Source: Pseudolabrys sp. (GTDB taxonomy: Bacteria; Pseudomonadota; Alphaproteobacteria; Rhizobiales; Xanthobacteraceae). Taken from it: a stretch of 64,000 nucleotides of DNA. Shown piece by piece: positions 33,923 through 41,725 of the stretch; positions within the stretch are counted from its first letter, which is position 1; the number at the start of each line of letters is the position of its first letter. A model generated the notes under the pieces. That model was not told where the DNA came from and ran no database searches. It was given only the letters and a program-made list of their open reading frames with translations. The position numbers and the translations under genes are program-made. Where the stretch lies: the NCBI GenBank assembly GCA_030655215.1, contig JAURVZ010000020.1, positions 18,858-82,857 of the forward strand. The letters are read 5' to 3'.

Positions 33923-36022
33923 ATGGGGCTGAAATTCAAATTGCTGGGCGCGGTCGCGCTTGGTGCGTTGCTGGCGCAGGGCGCGCAGGCGCAGGATAAT
34001 TCATCGGACGGCCGGGTCACACTGCCGCAAATCGATGTGTCATCCAGCCGGCTTGGAACCGGTATTGCCGGCGCCTCCAGCACCGTTATTACATCCGAAG
34101 AGATCGAGCGCGCGCCGCAACTGACGTTGCAGGATTTGCTGTCGCGCGAGGCCGGCGTCCAGACCACCAGCCTTTATGGTGGCGTGAACGGGACGGGCAC
34201 CACCGTCGATTTGCGTGGTTTCGGCGTCACTGCGCCGTCGAACGTCCTCGTCCTGGTCGATGGCCGCCGTTTCAATGATTCCGATCTGACCGGCTTCGAT
34301 TTCAGCCTGATTCCACGCAACAGCATCGACCGCATCGAAATCACCCGCGGCAATAGCGGCGCGGTGCTTTACGGCGACGGCGCTGTCGGCGGCGTGATCA
34401 ACATCGTCACCAAGAACGGCCTCGGCCGAAAGCCGAATGGCCGTGTTGAGGTCGGCCTTGGCTCATTCAACACTAAGGAAGCCAAGCTATCGGCCAGCGG
34501 GTCGTTCGGCCCGTTCTCGACAGCTGTCTTTGCGAATACGTTCAACAGCAAAGGTTATCGCGATAACAACCAGACCCGGCAGAACCAGGCGGTTGGCGAC
34601 CTGCGCTACAACATCGATTCAGGCTCCGTCTTCTTCAACATTGCCGCGGACCGCCTCGATCAACACCTGCCCGGGCCGCGTACCATCGCCAATGGTCCCT
34701 TTGTCGGCAATATCAACGAATTCGCAAACAATCCGCGCGGCACCAATTATCCGCTGGACTATGGCAAGCGCGACAACATTGCGGTGCGGGGCGGCGTCAC
34801 GCGCGATCTGTGGAGCGGCGCGGAGCTAATTGTTGACGGTAGCGTGCGGCGCAAGGATACGACCTTCGCTACTTTCAATCCGCTCAACTCCACCTTTCTC
34901 GCGCCAAACACGCCAATCGCTTACAACGATACGACGCTCGAGGCGTTCTCGTTCACGCCGCGCCTGAACCTGGACCGAAACTTCGGCGATATCCGCGCCA
35001 AGGCGATTGCCGGCGTTGATCTTTACCGGACGACGTACAAGGCCAACCGGGCGCTGTTCCAGGGTGCGGCGCCAAACCATGTCTACGACTTCAATCAGAC
35101 AACCACGGCGCTTTACGCTCAGCCGACTTTCACATTCCGCGATAATACGGATCTGTCGTTCGGCTGGCGTGTGCAACGCAACTCTTTCCATGCCCGCGAC
35201 ACTTTCGACCCGACGGCGCCCGCCGGCCCGTTCGGCGTCAATCCGCAGGGACAGCCATTGGATACCAGCGAAACGAAGAGTGCCTGGCATCTTGGTTTCG
35301 AGCACAGGTTTAATTCGCAGTTCGCCGTGTTTGCGCGCATGGCGCAAAGCTTCCGCTTGCCGAATATCGATGAGCGCGTCGGTGCTTCGCCGGTTTTGAC
35401 GGTGACGAACTTCGATTTGCGAACGCAAAGGTCGCGCGACTATGAAGCCGGTGTCCGGTTTCATTCCAGCCGCTTTGATTTGCAGTCGAGCTTCTACGAC
35501 ATGTACGTCACTGACGAGCTTCATTTCAGCCCGATCACTTTCGCCAATACCAACCTCGATCCGACGCGGCGTTACGGTTTTGAAAACGCTGCGACGTTCC
35601 GTGTGACCGACAGCCTGCGGCTGAAGGGATCGGCAAGCTATACCCGCGCCGTGTTCCGGTCCGGTCCCTTTGCCGGTAGCGATGTGCCGGAGGTTGCACG
35701 CTGGAGCGGCAGCGCCGGGGCGAGCTTTGACGTCTATCGCAAATATCTGACGCTCGATGTGACAGCACGGATGACCGGCAAGCGTTTTGCAGACGGCGAC
35801 GAGGCCAATCTCGGCAATAACATGATCCCGGGCTATGCAGTGTTCGATCTGAAGGTCGGTGGTGAGTTCGACCGCTTCTTCTGGTCGTTGTCCGTGCAGA
35901 ACGTATTCGACAAGAGCTACTACGATTACGCTCTGGACCAGAGCTTCCCAGGTAACCAGTTCGTGCAGACCTATCCGTTGCCAGGACGGCTGTTCATGGC
36001 GCGGGCAGGGGCGACGTTCTGA
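33923..36022 (+). CDS. TonB-dependent receptor, likely cobalamin (BtuB-like)
   Basis: A 699-residue outer-membrane receptor. Signal peptide ends ALLAQGAQA-QD. A TonB-box-like LPQIDVSSS is followed by the plug domain (QLTLQDLLSREAGVQT, LRGFGVTAPSNVLVLVDGRRF, IDRIEITRGNSGAVLYGDGAVGGVINI), then a beta-barrel ending in the aromatic terminus ARAGATF. Substrate is inferred as vitamin B12 or a related corrinoid because of the riboswitch upstream; the sequence itself does not show it. No btuCDF or TonB gene adjoins. ATG at 33923 replaces the longer track start. Confidence 0.92.
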   Translation: MGLKFKLLGAVALGALLAQGAQAQDNSSDGRVTLPQIDVSSSRLGTGIAGASSTVITSEEIERAPQLTLQDLLSREAGVQTTSLYGGVNGTGTTVDLRGFGVTAPSNVLVLVDGRRFNDSDLTGFDFSLIPRNSIDRIEITRGNSGAVLYGDGAVGGVINIVTKNGLGRKPNGRVEVGLGSFNTKEAKLSASGSFGPFSTAVFANTFNSKGYRDNNQTRQNQAVGDLRYNIDSGSVFFNIAADRLDQHLPGPRTIANGPFVGNINEFANNPRGTNYPLDYGKRDNIAVRGGVTRDLWSGAELIVDGSVRRKDTTFATFNPLNSTFLAPNTPIAYNDTTLEAFSFTPRLNLDRNFGDIRAKAIAGVDLYRTTYKANRALFQGAAPNHVYDFNQTTTALYAQPTFTFRDNTDLSFGWRVQRNSFHARDTFDPTAPAGPFGVNPQGQPLDTSETKSAWHLGFEHRFNSQFAVFARMAQSFRLPNIDERVGASPVLTVTNFDLRTQRSRDYEAGVRFHSSRFDLQSSFYDMYVTDELHFSPITFANTNLDPTRRYGFENAATFRVTDSLRLKGSASYTRAVFRSGPFAGSDVPEVARWSGSAGASFDVYRKYLTLDVTARMTGKRFADGDEANLGNNMIPGYAVFDLKVGGEFDRFFWSLSVQNVFDKSYYDYALDQSFPGNQFVQTYPLPGRLFMARAGATF

Positions 36023-36032
36023 TCGAAAACGG

Positions 36033-36062
36033 CGCGGCGGTTTTCGGACCGCCGCGTGTCTC
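36033..36062. terminator. Hairpin between convergent receptor and metallo-hydrolase genes
   Basis: A perfect 9-bp stem CGCGGCGGT / ACCGCCGCG (36033-36041 and 36048-36056) with loop TTTCGG is followed by a pyrimidine-rich TGTCTCTCT. It can end transcription from the receptor gene and perhaps from the opposite side. Confidence 0.55.
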
Positions 36063-36063
36063 T

Positions 36064-37035
36064 CTACAGCGGCCGCCACATTGACGGTACCAGATCATAG
36101 CCGGTGCCGCGCTTCACCATGTGGCCGCAAGCCGGGAACGGGAAGTGATAGGCCGCGACCAGCATGCGGTCGGCGACGGCGCGGTCGAGCATAGTGCGGC
36201 GTGTCTTGACCGCCAAAGCGCCGTCCATGTCGAAAATCGGTTGCCAGTCCGGATTGCGCGCGAACAGCTCCGGATTGCGCACCGTGTCGCTCATCACCAG
36301 CAGCGACTGATTGCCTGATTGAACAGCGAAGGCGGTGTGGCCCGGTGTATGGCCATAGGCCGGCAGCGAGACGATACCGGGGACGACCTCCTCGCCGGGC
36401 ATGAAGCGCTGCACCTCTTTGCCAATGTCGCCGAAGATACGCCGTGCATTTCGGAAATAGCCAAGCACCGAGCCTGTCGCGCGGCTCTGGTTGCCGTCGT
36501 CCATCCAGAACGTCCATTCCGGCTCCGGCACGAAGACCTGCGCGTTGGGGAAGACCTGGGCGCCGTCTTTAGTCTTGAGCCCGTTGATGTGATCCGCGTG
36601 ACAATGCGAGATCAGAATAGTGTCGATGTCGGCGGCTTTGACGCCGGCAGCGCCGAGATTGGCGTTGAGGAACCCGGCCGTGTCGGTGATCTGCCCGGCG
36701 CTGCCGGTATCGATCAACACCAGCTTGCTGCCGGTGTTGACCAGTAGCGCCGTGATCGAGATCGGCATGATATCGGGCGGCAGAAAGGCGCTCGCCAAGG
36801 CCTCGTTGACCTCCGGCCCGCTGGCATTGGTGACGAATGTGCCGTCGATCGGCAGAAACCAGGTGCCGTCATAAATCGCCGTCAGTTCGAACGCGCCGAG
36901 CCGGTAGCGATAGGCGCCGGGCCCTTGCGCGTTCGCCAGCGGCGCTGCGGCAAAGCCCGCGCGCGGCCACGCCGCCGCACCGGCGGCCAGCGCCGTGGCG
37001 GTGAGCAGGGTTCGGCGGGTGAGGTGCGTGACCAT
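36064..37035 (-). CDS. Exported MBL-fold metallo-hydrolase
   Basis: A 323-residue metallo-beta-lactamase-fold protein. The N-terminus THLTRRTLLTATALAAGAAA is a Tat-type signal with an RR pair, so it is probably exported folded with its metals. Active-site motifs are TILISHCHADHINGL (HxHxDH), YGHTPGHTAF, and LVMSDTV for the bridging Asp. The family includes lactonases and other hydrolases; substrate unknown. It is divergent from a small lipoprotein gene and converges on the B12 receptor. Confidence 0.88.
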   Translation of the reverse strand: MVTHLTRRTLLTATALAAGAAAWPRAGFAAAPLANAQGPGAYRYRLGAFELTAIYDGTWFLPIDGTFVTNASGPEVNEALASAFLPPDIMPISITALLVNTGSKLVLIDTGSAGQITDTAGFLNANLGAAGVKAADIDTILISHCHADHINGLKTKDGAQVFPNAQVFVPEPEWTFWMDDGNQSRATGSVLGYFRNARRIFGDIGKEVQRFMPGEEVVPGIVSLPAYGHTPGHTAFAVQSGNQSLLVMSDTVRNPELFARNPDWQPIFDMDGALAVKTRRTMLDRAVADRMLVAAYHFPFPACGHMVKRGTGYDLVPSMWRPL

Positions 37036-37083
37036 GTCTCTTCATATACTGTTGATGCGTGCCGGGGGAGTTGGATAAGCGAA

Positions 37084-37500
37084 ATGCGGAAAAGTGCATG
37101 GCTATTGATTGCGGTCCTGCTCGCGGGTTGCTCCAAGGACGTCGGCCCGACCGAAGCGGAACTGAAGGCGCGCTGGGAAGCCGGCAATGTCTACCCCGAC
37201 AACTACAAGCGCGACCTGCTGGCCTTCATGCGCACCTACCTGAACGACCCGACCCGCATTCGCGGTGCGTCCGTGTCGCAGCCGGCGCGCAAATCGGTCG
37301 GGCAGGGCGAACGCTATGTCGTGTGCGTACGCTACACCGAGCGCAAGGAAAACGGCACCTACGGCGCACCGAAGGACGGAGCAGCGACTTTCGTCGCCAA
37401 CAAGCTGGACCGTTTCTTCGATGACGAACGGGACGTGAAGGGGCTGTGCAAAGACGCCGTGCTGGGGCCATTTCCCGAAATGGAAAAGGTCACGCGCTAG
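37084..37500 (+). CDS. Putative lipoprotein of unknown function
   Basis: A 138-residue protein with a lipobox signal: MRKSAWLLIAVLLAGCSKD, with LLAGC giving acylated Cys17. The mature part has conserved-looking segments (NVYPDNYKRDLLAFMRTYLNDPT and YVVCVRYTERKENG) that match a family of alphaproteobacterial lipoproteins without known role. ATG at 37084 is used; the track start at 36925 overlaps the divergent gene. It would sit at the inner leaflet of the outer membrane or in the inner membrane depending on sorting. Confidence 0.75.
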   Translation: MRKSAWLLIAVLLAGCSKDVGPTEAELKARWEAGNVYPDNYKRDLLAFMRTYLNDPTRIRGASVSQPARKSVGQGERYVVCVRYTERKENGTYGAPKDGAATFVANKLDRFFDDERDVKGLCKDAVLGPFPEMEKVTR

Positions 37501-37630
37501 CGGGCCTACGGGCCGTTGCGCATTGTCGATCGGCAGATCATCAATCGACAAATGGAATAGGCCGCCGGGCAATGGCTCGGCGGGTAACTGTTACAGACAA
37601 AGCGGTCGAAAGCAGCCTCGGGCGACGAGG

Positions 37631-37834
37631 TTACTTAACCTTGAGGTTCTCCGCGGAAGTTTTGCCGCGGTTTTCGACGAGTTCGAACTGAACGGTCTGA
37701 CCTTCGTTCAGCGTGCTAAGTCCGGCGCGTTCGACCGCCGAGATGTGGACGAACACATCCTTCCCGCCTTCTTGGGGCTGGATGAAGCCGTAGCCCTTCG
37801 TCGGATTGAACCACTTTACGGTGCCCTGAGGCAT
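37631..37834 (-). CDS. Cold-shock protein (CspA family)
   Basis: A 67-residue single-domain RNA/ssDNA-binding protein. The RNP1 motif KGYGFIQP and RNP2 motif [10 protein letters not shown] are intact, and length is standard. It begins [17 protein letters not shown] leader of up to 240 bp lies upstream, consistent with cold-responsive post-transcriptional control, though this is inferred. Several CspA paralogues occur in such genomes, so no specific symbol is given. Confidence 0.95.
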   Translation of the reverse strand: MPQGTVKWFNPTKGYGFIQPQEGGKDVFVHISAVERAGLSTLNEGQTVQFELVENRGKTSAENLKVK

Positions 37835-38073
37835 GCTAGATCTCCGAAGTATTGCAAGTAACGGTCACAGTTTGGCACAATCTGTGATCGGTGCAAGCTC
37901 CTCTGTGCCCCGGGGCCTGTGGCTTTTGAGTTATTTTTGGGCGTTCCTTGCGACAATTCCCGGCTGACTTGTCCGGATGAATTTGCACTGCAGCATGCTC
38001 GAGCATCGTGTCGTGAAGGCAGGGCGGCCGCATTGGCGGTGGAACGTCACAACGGCCGTCGCGTTGTTCGGGC
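37835..38073 (-). promoter_or_regulatory. Upstream leader/promoter region of the cold-shock gene
   Basis: This 239-bp region upstream of the cold-shock start carries no convincing protein gene. Cold-shock genes typically have long structured 5' UTRs; a T-rich/A-rich transition at 37920-37960 would suit a promoter there. I cannot place the start site. Confidence 0.35.
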
Positions 38074-38205
38074 ATGGAAAAGCCAAAAGACGACAAACCA
38101 AAAGCCAACAAGCCTGACGACGACGGACCGCCGGGTACCAAAGAGCAGCGGGAAGCTGTCGAGCAGCAGCCGCAGTCTCCCGGTGAGCCGGCGGGCGGCG
38201 AATAA
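38074..38205 (+). CDS. Small highly charged protein, 43 residues (putative)
   Basis: An ORF too short for the track: MEKPKDDKPKANKPDDDG continues to a Gln/Glu/Pro-rich end (PGEPAGGE). It is rich in Lys/Asp/Pro, looks intrinsically disordered and has no hydrophobic core. Support comes from the in-frame ATG, its place directly ahead of a strong bidirectional terminator, and the absence of any other gene there. There is no clear ribosome-binding site. Could be a stress-related disordered peptide or a chance ORF. Confidence 0.35.
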   Translation: MEKPKDDKPKANKPDDDGPPGTKEQREAVEQQPQSPGEPAGGE

Positions 38206-38229
38206 ACTTCCAGAGCTGTTAGACAAATA

Positions 38230-38254
38230 AAAACCCCGCAAGTGGCGGGGTTTT
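38230..38254. terminator. Bidirectional Rho-independent terminator
   Basis: AAAACCCCGC-AAGTG-GCGGGGTTTT has a perfect 10-bp stem flanked by A and T runs. It lies between the 43-residue ORF (plus strand) and the Lys-rich gene (minus strand), serving both. Confidence 0.88.
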
Positions 38255-38258
38255 CAAT

Positions 38259-38477
38259 TTAACTTTGGTGCCCGAGGGACAGGCCAAGGTTGAAGGCTCT
38301 TTGCCGCAACGCGCCAACGGTGCGCTTCATCGCTTTCGAAATCTTAGCGACCTTGGTCTTCGCTTTTGAGTGAGCGCGGAGCTCCTTGTCGTGGGCTGCC
38401 GTCCAACGCAGGCGCTTGGTCGGTTTCTTCGTCGTCTTCTTGCTCTTCGTGTTCGTCTTCGTCGTCTTCTTAGCCAT
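38259..38477 (-). CDS. Lysine-rich small protein with SANT/Myb-like helix-turn-helix
   Basis: A 72-residue very basic protein. The first 22 residues are an almost pure Lys/Thr tail (MAKKTTKTNTKSKKTTKK). The rest, RLRWTAAHDKELRAHSKAKTK followed by VAKISKAMKRTVGALRQRA, matches the helix pattern of SANT/Myb-type domains: a W in helix 1 and a TVGALRQRA recognition helix. It resembles a miniature histone-H1-like or nucleoid-associated protein. It ends at a strong terminator and is likely its own transcript. Function unknown; DNA binding is inferred. Confidence 0.7.
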   Translation of the reverse strand: MAKKTTKTNTKSKKTTKKPTKRLRWTAAHDKELRAHSKAKTKVAKISKAMKRTVGALRQRAFNLGLSLGHQS

Positions 38478-38596
38478 TTGATTCTCCGGTTGAACGCAGT
38501 CTCTAACCGGACCCCGGCTTCAACAGAACGTCCTTCTGGTTGCGTTGGCCGCGTGACGATAGGGGGAGGGGATGCCGCTGGGGGCAAATCCGAAAA

Positions 38597-38671
38597 TGGT
38601 GCCGGTTGAGAGGATTGAACTCCCGACCTTCGGTTTACAAAACCGCTGCTCTACCGCTGAGCTAAACCGGC
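38597..38671 (-). tRNA. tRNA-Thr (anticodon UGU)
   Basis: The minus strand folds as a cloverleaf: acceptor GCCGGTT/AACCGGC, D-stem GCTC/GAGC, anticodon loop TTTGTAA (UGU), T-arm GGGAG-TTCAATC-CTCTC, discriminator A and encoded CCA. The first anticodon-stem pair is G-A. Length 75 nt with CCA. Confidence 0.95.
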
Positions 38672-38748
38672 CCGGGCAGACAGCTATCAGCGTCGCGCGG
38701 CCGCGACAAGCCGTCGTTTGGTACCGCGTGGCCGTTCTGTTGCCACCG

Positions 38749-38904
38749 TTATTTCAGCGTTCCCGTCACGATGGCGTAGGCGAGGTAGAGAGCGACCAGT
38801 GCCGCGCCAATGAGGATGGCACCGAAGACCGCGCGGGCGGTTCGCGCACCGAACACAAGCCAGGACAGGCCGGTCAAAACAACGATGCCAATGATAACGG
38901 TCAT
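38749..38904 (-). CDS. Small hydrophobic membrane protein, 51 residues
   Basis: Not in the ORF track. MTVIIGIVVLTGLSWLVFGA forms one helix, a short basic turn (RTARAV) follows, and a second helix FGAILIGAALVALYLAYAI completes a two-helix hairpin. AGAGGA lies at proper distance before the ATG at 38904. It lies just beyond the terminator of the MHS transporter gene, so it needs its own promoter. Function unknown. Confidence 0.55.
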   Translation of the reverse strand: MTVIIGIVVLTGLSWLVFGARTARAVFGAILIGAALVALYLAYAIVTGTLK

Positions 38905-38986
38905 AATCGGTCCTCTTGCCGGCCGAGGAAACCACAGTCCCGCCGTCCTGCCAAAGTGGCGTTACATCATCGGTTTGCCGGCGCCA

Positions 38987-39022
38987 TAAAAAAACGCCCC
39001 GCACAGACGTGCAGGGCGTTCT
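38987..39022 (-). terminator. Rho-independent terminator of the MHS transporter gene
   Basis: Read on the minus strand, AACGCCCTGCAC-GTCT-GTGCGGGGCGTT (one mismatch) is followed by a run of T. It lies about 60 bp past the transporter stop. Confidence 0.9.
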
Positions 39023-39080
39023 TGTCTTTGTTCGCGTGACCGAATGCGCGGGTGGCCAGCGTCCGCCCGCGCCGTCGGCG

Positions 39081-40763
39081 CTAGTCGATCGAGCGGTCCT
39101 TGGTCTCGGGCAGGAAGAAGAAGCCCACGACCACGGTGATTGCCGCGAAGATGACCGGGTACCAGAGGCCGGCATAGATATCGCCGGTCGAGGCCACGAT
39201 CGCGAAGGCGGTGGCCGGGAGCAGGCCGCCGAACCAGCCGTTACCGATGTGGTACGGCAGCGACATCGAGGTGTACCGGATGCGGGTGGGGAACAGTTCC
39301 ACCAGCATGGCGGCGATCGGGCCGTAGACCATGGTGACGAAGATCACCAAAATCAGGAGGAGGCCGATGATCGCAGCCGGCTGCGCCCGGAAGATGTCGA
39401 ACGGATGCGCCATCTTCACGATCTGCGCATCGCCCGCCTTCGGGTAGCCCGCGGCCTGAACGGCGGCGAGAACCGCCGGGTTCGAGGACGGAGCGGTGTA
39501 CGGCACTTCCGTGCCATTCACGCTGACCTTCACGCCTGAACCGGCCGCGCCGTAGGTCGTGTCGTACTTGACCGACTGCTGGGCGAGGTAGGCGCGGGCC
39601 GTGTCACAAGGCTTGGTGAACACGCGCGTGCCGACCGGGTTGAACAGATCGCCGCAGAGCGCCGGATCCGAGATGACATTGACCTTGACCGTCTCGATGG
39701 CCTTTTCCAGCGCCGGGTTGGCGTTGGTCGTGATCATCTTGAAGATCGGGAAGAAGGTCAGCGCCGCGATCAAGCAACCGCCGAGGATGATCGGCTTGCG
39801 GCCGATCTTGTCCGACAGGGCGCCGAACACGATGAAGCCGCCGGTGCCAAGGAGCAACGACCAGGCGATCAGCAGGTTGGCGGTGTAGCCGTCGACCTTG
39901 AGGATCGATTGCATGAAGAACAGTGCGTAGAACTGGCCCGTGTACCAGACAACGCCCTGACCCATAACGCCGCCGAGCAGGGCGATGAGAACGATCTTGG
40001 CATTGCTCCAGTTGGCGAAGGCTTCAGTCAACGGTGCCTTCGACGTCTTGCCTTCGTCCTTCATCTTCTGGAAGACCGGCGATTCATTCAGCTTTAGCCG
40101 GATGATGACCGAGACGCCCAATAGGATGACCGAAAGCAGGAACGGAATACGCCAGCCCCAGGCTGCGAAGGCCGGTTCGCCCATGATCGAACGGGTGAAC
40201 AGAATGACCAGCAGCGAGAGGAAGAGGCCGAGCGTCGCCGTCGTCTGGATGTAAGACGTGTAGTAGCCGCGCTTGCCGGGCGGCGAGTGCTCGGCGACGT
40301 AGGTCGCAGCACCGCCATATTCGCCGCCAAGAGCCAGACCCTGCAGCAGGCGCAGACCGATCAGGATGATCGGAGCGGCAATGCCGATGGTGGCAGCGCT
40401 CGGGAGCAGGCCGACGATGAACGTCGAAAAGCCCATGATGAGAATGGTGACGAGGAAGGTGTACTTGCGGCCGACGATGTCGCCGACGCGGCCGAACACG
40501 ATCGCACCGAACGGACGAACGATGAAGCCGGCGGCGAAAGCGAGCAGCGCGAAGATGTCGCGCGTCGCTTGCGTGAACATCGGCTGGTTTGTGGCCGGAT
40601 CAATGATGTTGAAGAACTGCAGGCCGATGACACCGGCGAGCGAGCCGAACAGATAAAAGTCGTACCACTCGAACACTGTGCCGAGCGATGATGCGAAGAT
40701 GACGAAACGTTCGTCCTTCGTCATGCCGCCAGTGCGTGTGGCGGTTGTTGTGACCGTTGCCAT
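39081..40763 (-). CDS. MFS transporter, metabolite:H+ symporter (MHS) family
   Basis: A 560-residue inner-membrane protein. MHS landmarks: SSLGTVFEWYDFYLFGSLAG in helix 1, GFIVRPFGAIVFGRVGDIVGRKYT (motif A), LQGLALGGEYGGAATYVAEHSP, and a final FFLPETKDRSID. It exceeds the usual ~430 residues because of an insertion of about 100 residues between helices 8 and 9 (roughly 345-445) with Cys residues and a DPALCGDLFNPVGTRVFTKPC segment, likely periplasmic. Substrates are probably organic acids or osmolytes. A long 5' region separates it from the next gene. Confidence 0.9.
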   Translation of the reverse strand: MATVTTTATRTGGMTKDERFVIFASSLGTVFEWYDFYLFGSLAGVIGLQFFNIIDPATNQPMFTQATRDIFALLAFAAGFIVRPFGAIVFGRVGDIVGRKYTFLVTILIMGFSTFIVGLLPSAATIGIAAPIILIGLRLLQGLALGGEYGGAATYVAEHSPPGKRGYYTSYIQTTATLGLFLSLLVILFTRSIMGEPAFAAWGWRIPFLLSVILLGVSVIIRLKLNESPVFQKMKDEGKTSKAPLTEAFANWSNAKIVLIALLGGVMGQGVVWYTGQFYALFFMQSILKVDGYTANLLIAWSLLLGTGGFIVFGALSDKIGRKPIILGGCLIAALTFFPIFKMITTNANPALEKAIETVKVNVISDPALCGDLFNPVGTRVFTKPCDTARAYLAQQSVKYDTTYGAAGSGVKVSVNGTEVPYTAPSSNPAVLAAVQAAGYPKAGDAQIVKMAHPFDIFRAQPAAIIGLLLILVIFVTMVYGPIAAMLVELFPTRIRYTSMSLPYHIGNGWFGGLLPATAFAIVASTGDIYAGLWYPVIFAAITVVVGFFFLPETKDRSID

Positions 40764-41040
40764 TTTTGATCCCTTTGCGTTGTCCCGTTAGTGCGTTTCT
40801 TTTCTTATTGGGGGAGTCCGCCTGGTCTCAGAAAAGCTCCAATTCAGCCCCCGGCTGTACGGATACGCTTTGTTAAGCAGGAAAGTCTGTGCGCCTCAGG
40901 TCTTACGCCTAAAGTATTAGGTGCACTGCATTCTATTGTTATCATTATATAAATTTGGATGTTGGCTCGGTTTTATACCGCATTGCACAAGACTGATTGC
41001 ACAGCTCTGTCGCCCAGCGCATCTCGCGATCTCGACCGTC
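40764..41040. promoter_or_regulatory. Upstream region of the MHS transporter gene
   Basis: This 277-bp region contains no convincing gene. An A/T-rich stretch at 40920-40960 (TTATCATTATATAAATTTGG) stands out from the flanks and could hold a promoter for the transporter. Short track ORFs here are shadows. Confidence 0.35.
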
Positions 41041-41120
41041 GCCCTGGCTTTGGCCCGGCCATCCACGTCTCTGTCGCCCTGATGAAGCCAAGACGTGGAT
41101 GCCCGGCACATCAGGGCATG
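41041..41120. repeat. CATCCACGTCT...AGACGTGGATG palindromic repeat, copy 2
   Basis: GGCCCGGCCATCCACGTCT and AGACGTGGATGCCCGGCAC are complementary arms, with flanking CCCTG/CAGGG pairing. It belongs to the same family as 32579-32667. The rest of the interval up to 41330 has no gene I can support. Confidence 0.8.
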
Positions 41121-41330
41121 TAAGCCCGCCTTCGACGGGAATGGCGCGCACGACGGTTTCGACCGAAGCGTGGCCGATTAACTTTAACGTCCATCGTCAA
41201 AATCGAATGCGACGTGCATCGCCGTTGCGCACAGGCAACGGCAATTAATGTTACCCGGCGATTGAACGCTTCGCTCAATCGCAATCGTATAAATACTGAC
41301 CAGATGAATTGCGGCTTGGAGACGATCCGA

Positions 41331-41720
41331 ATGCGCGCATGGTTTGCACTGACAGTTATCACCGCCGGCCTCATTGGTGTCAGCGCGGCGGGCGCTGCTG
41401 ATATTCGGATCGGTGGGCGCTCTGTGGCGATCAGCAGCTACGCCGCCGCCGGCTTGCGCGCACCGCAATTGCTGGTCTACGACAGTGAACCGGGCGTCTA
41501 CACGCGGGCTTACTGGGCGCGTCCCTGGCAGAACCGTCACTACTATCCGTTCACCGGCAAGAAGCCGAAGGTTGGACGTCACGAGAATTTACGCGCTGCG
41601 CGTATCGCGCCGAAGCCTGCCGACACTTTCTATCGCGAGTGGTCAACAATCTCGCTCTATCCGCCCGCGCCGCACGTCGTTGCGTCGCAGCCCATCGAAC
41701 CGCTCGCTACGCTCAAGTGA
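41331..41720 (+). CDS. Secreted protein of unknown function
   Basis: A 129-residue protein with a signal peptide (MRAWFALTVITAGLIGVSAAGA-AD). The mature part is rich in Tyr, Trp and basic residues (VYTRAYWARPWQNRHYYPF), a composition seen in small periplasmic or surface proteins. GGAGA lies eight bases before ATG at 41331. It precedes another secreted protein gene by 5 bp, so they form an operon. No known family recognised. Confidence 0.7.
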   Translation: MRAWFALTVITAGLIGVSAAGAADIRIGGRSVAISSYAAAGLRAPQLLVYDSEPGVYTRAYWARPWQNRHYYPFTGKKPKVGRHENLRAARIAPKPADTFYREWSTISLYPPAPHVVASQPIEPLATLK

Positions 41721-41725
41721 AAACA

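Noticed and set aside
34826-36079. 417-residue minus-strand ORF opposite the TonB receptor
   Set aside because: Antisense shadow in high-GC sequence; composition unlike a real protein and no ribosome-binding site.
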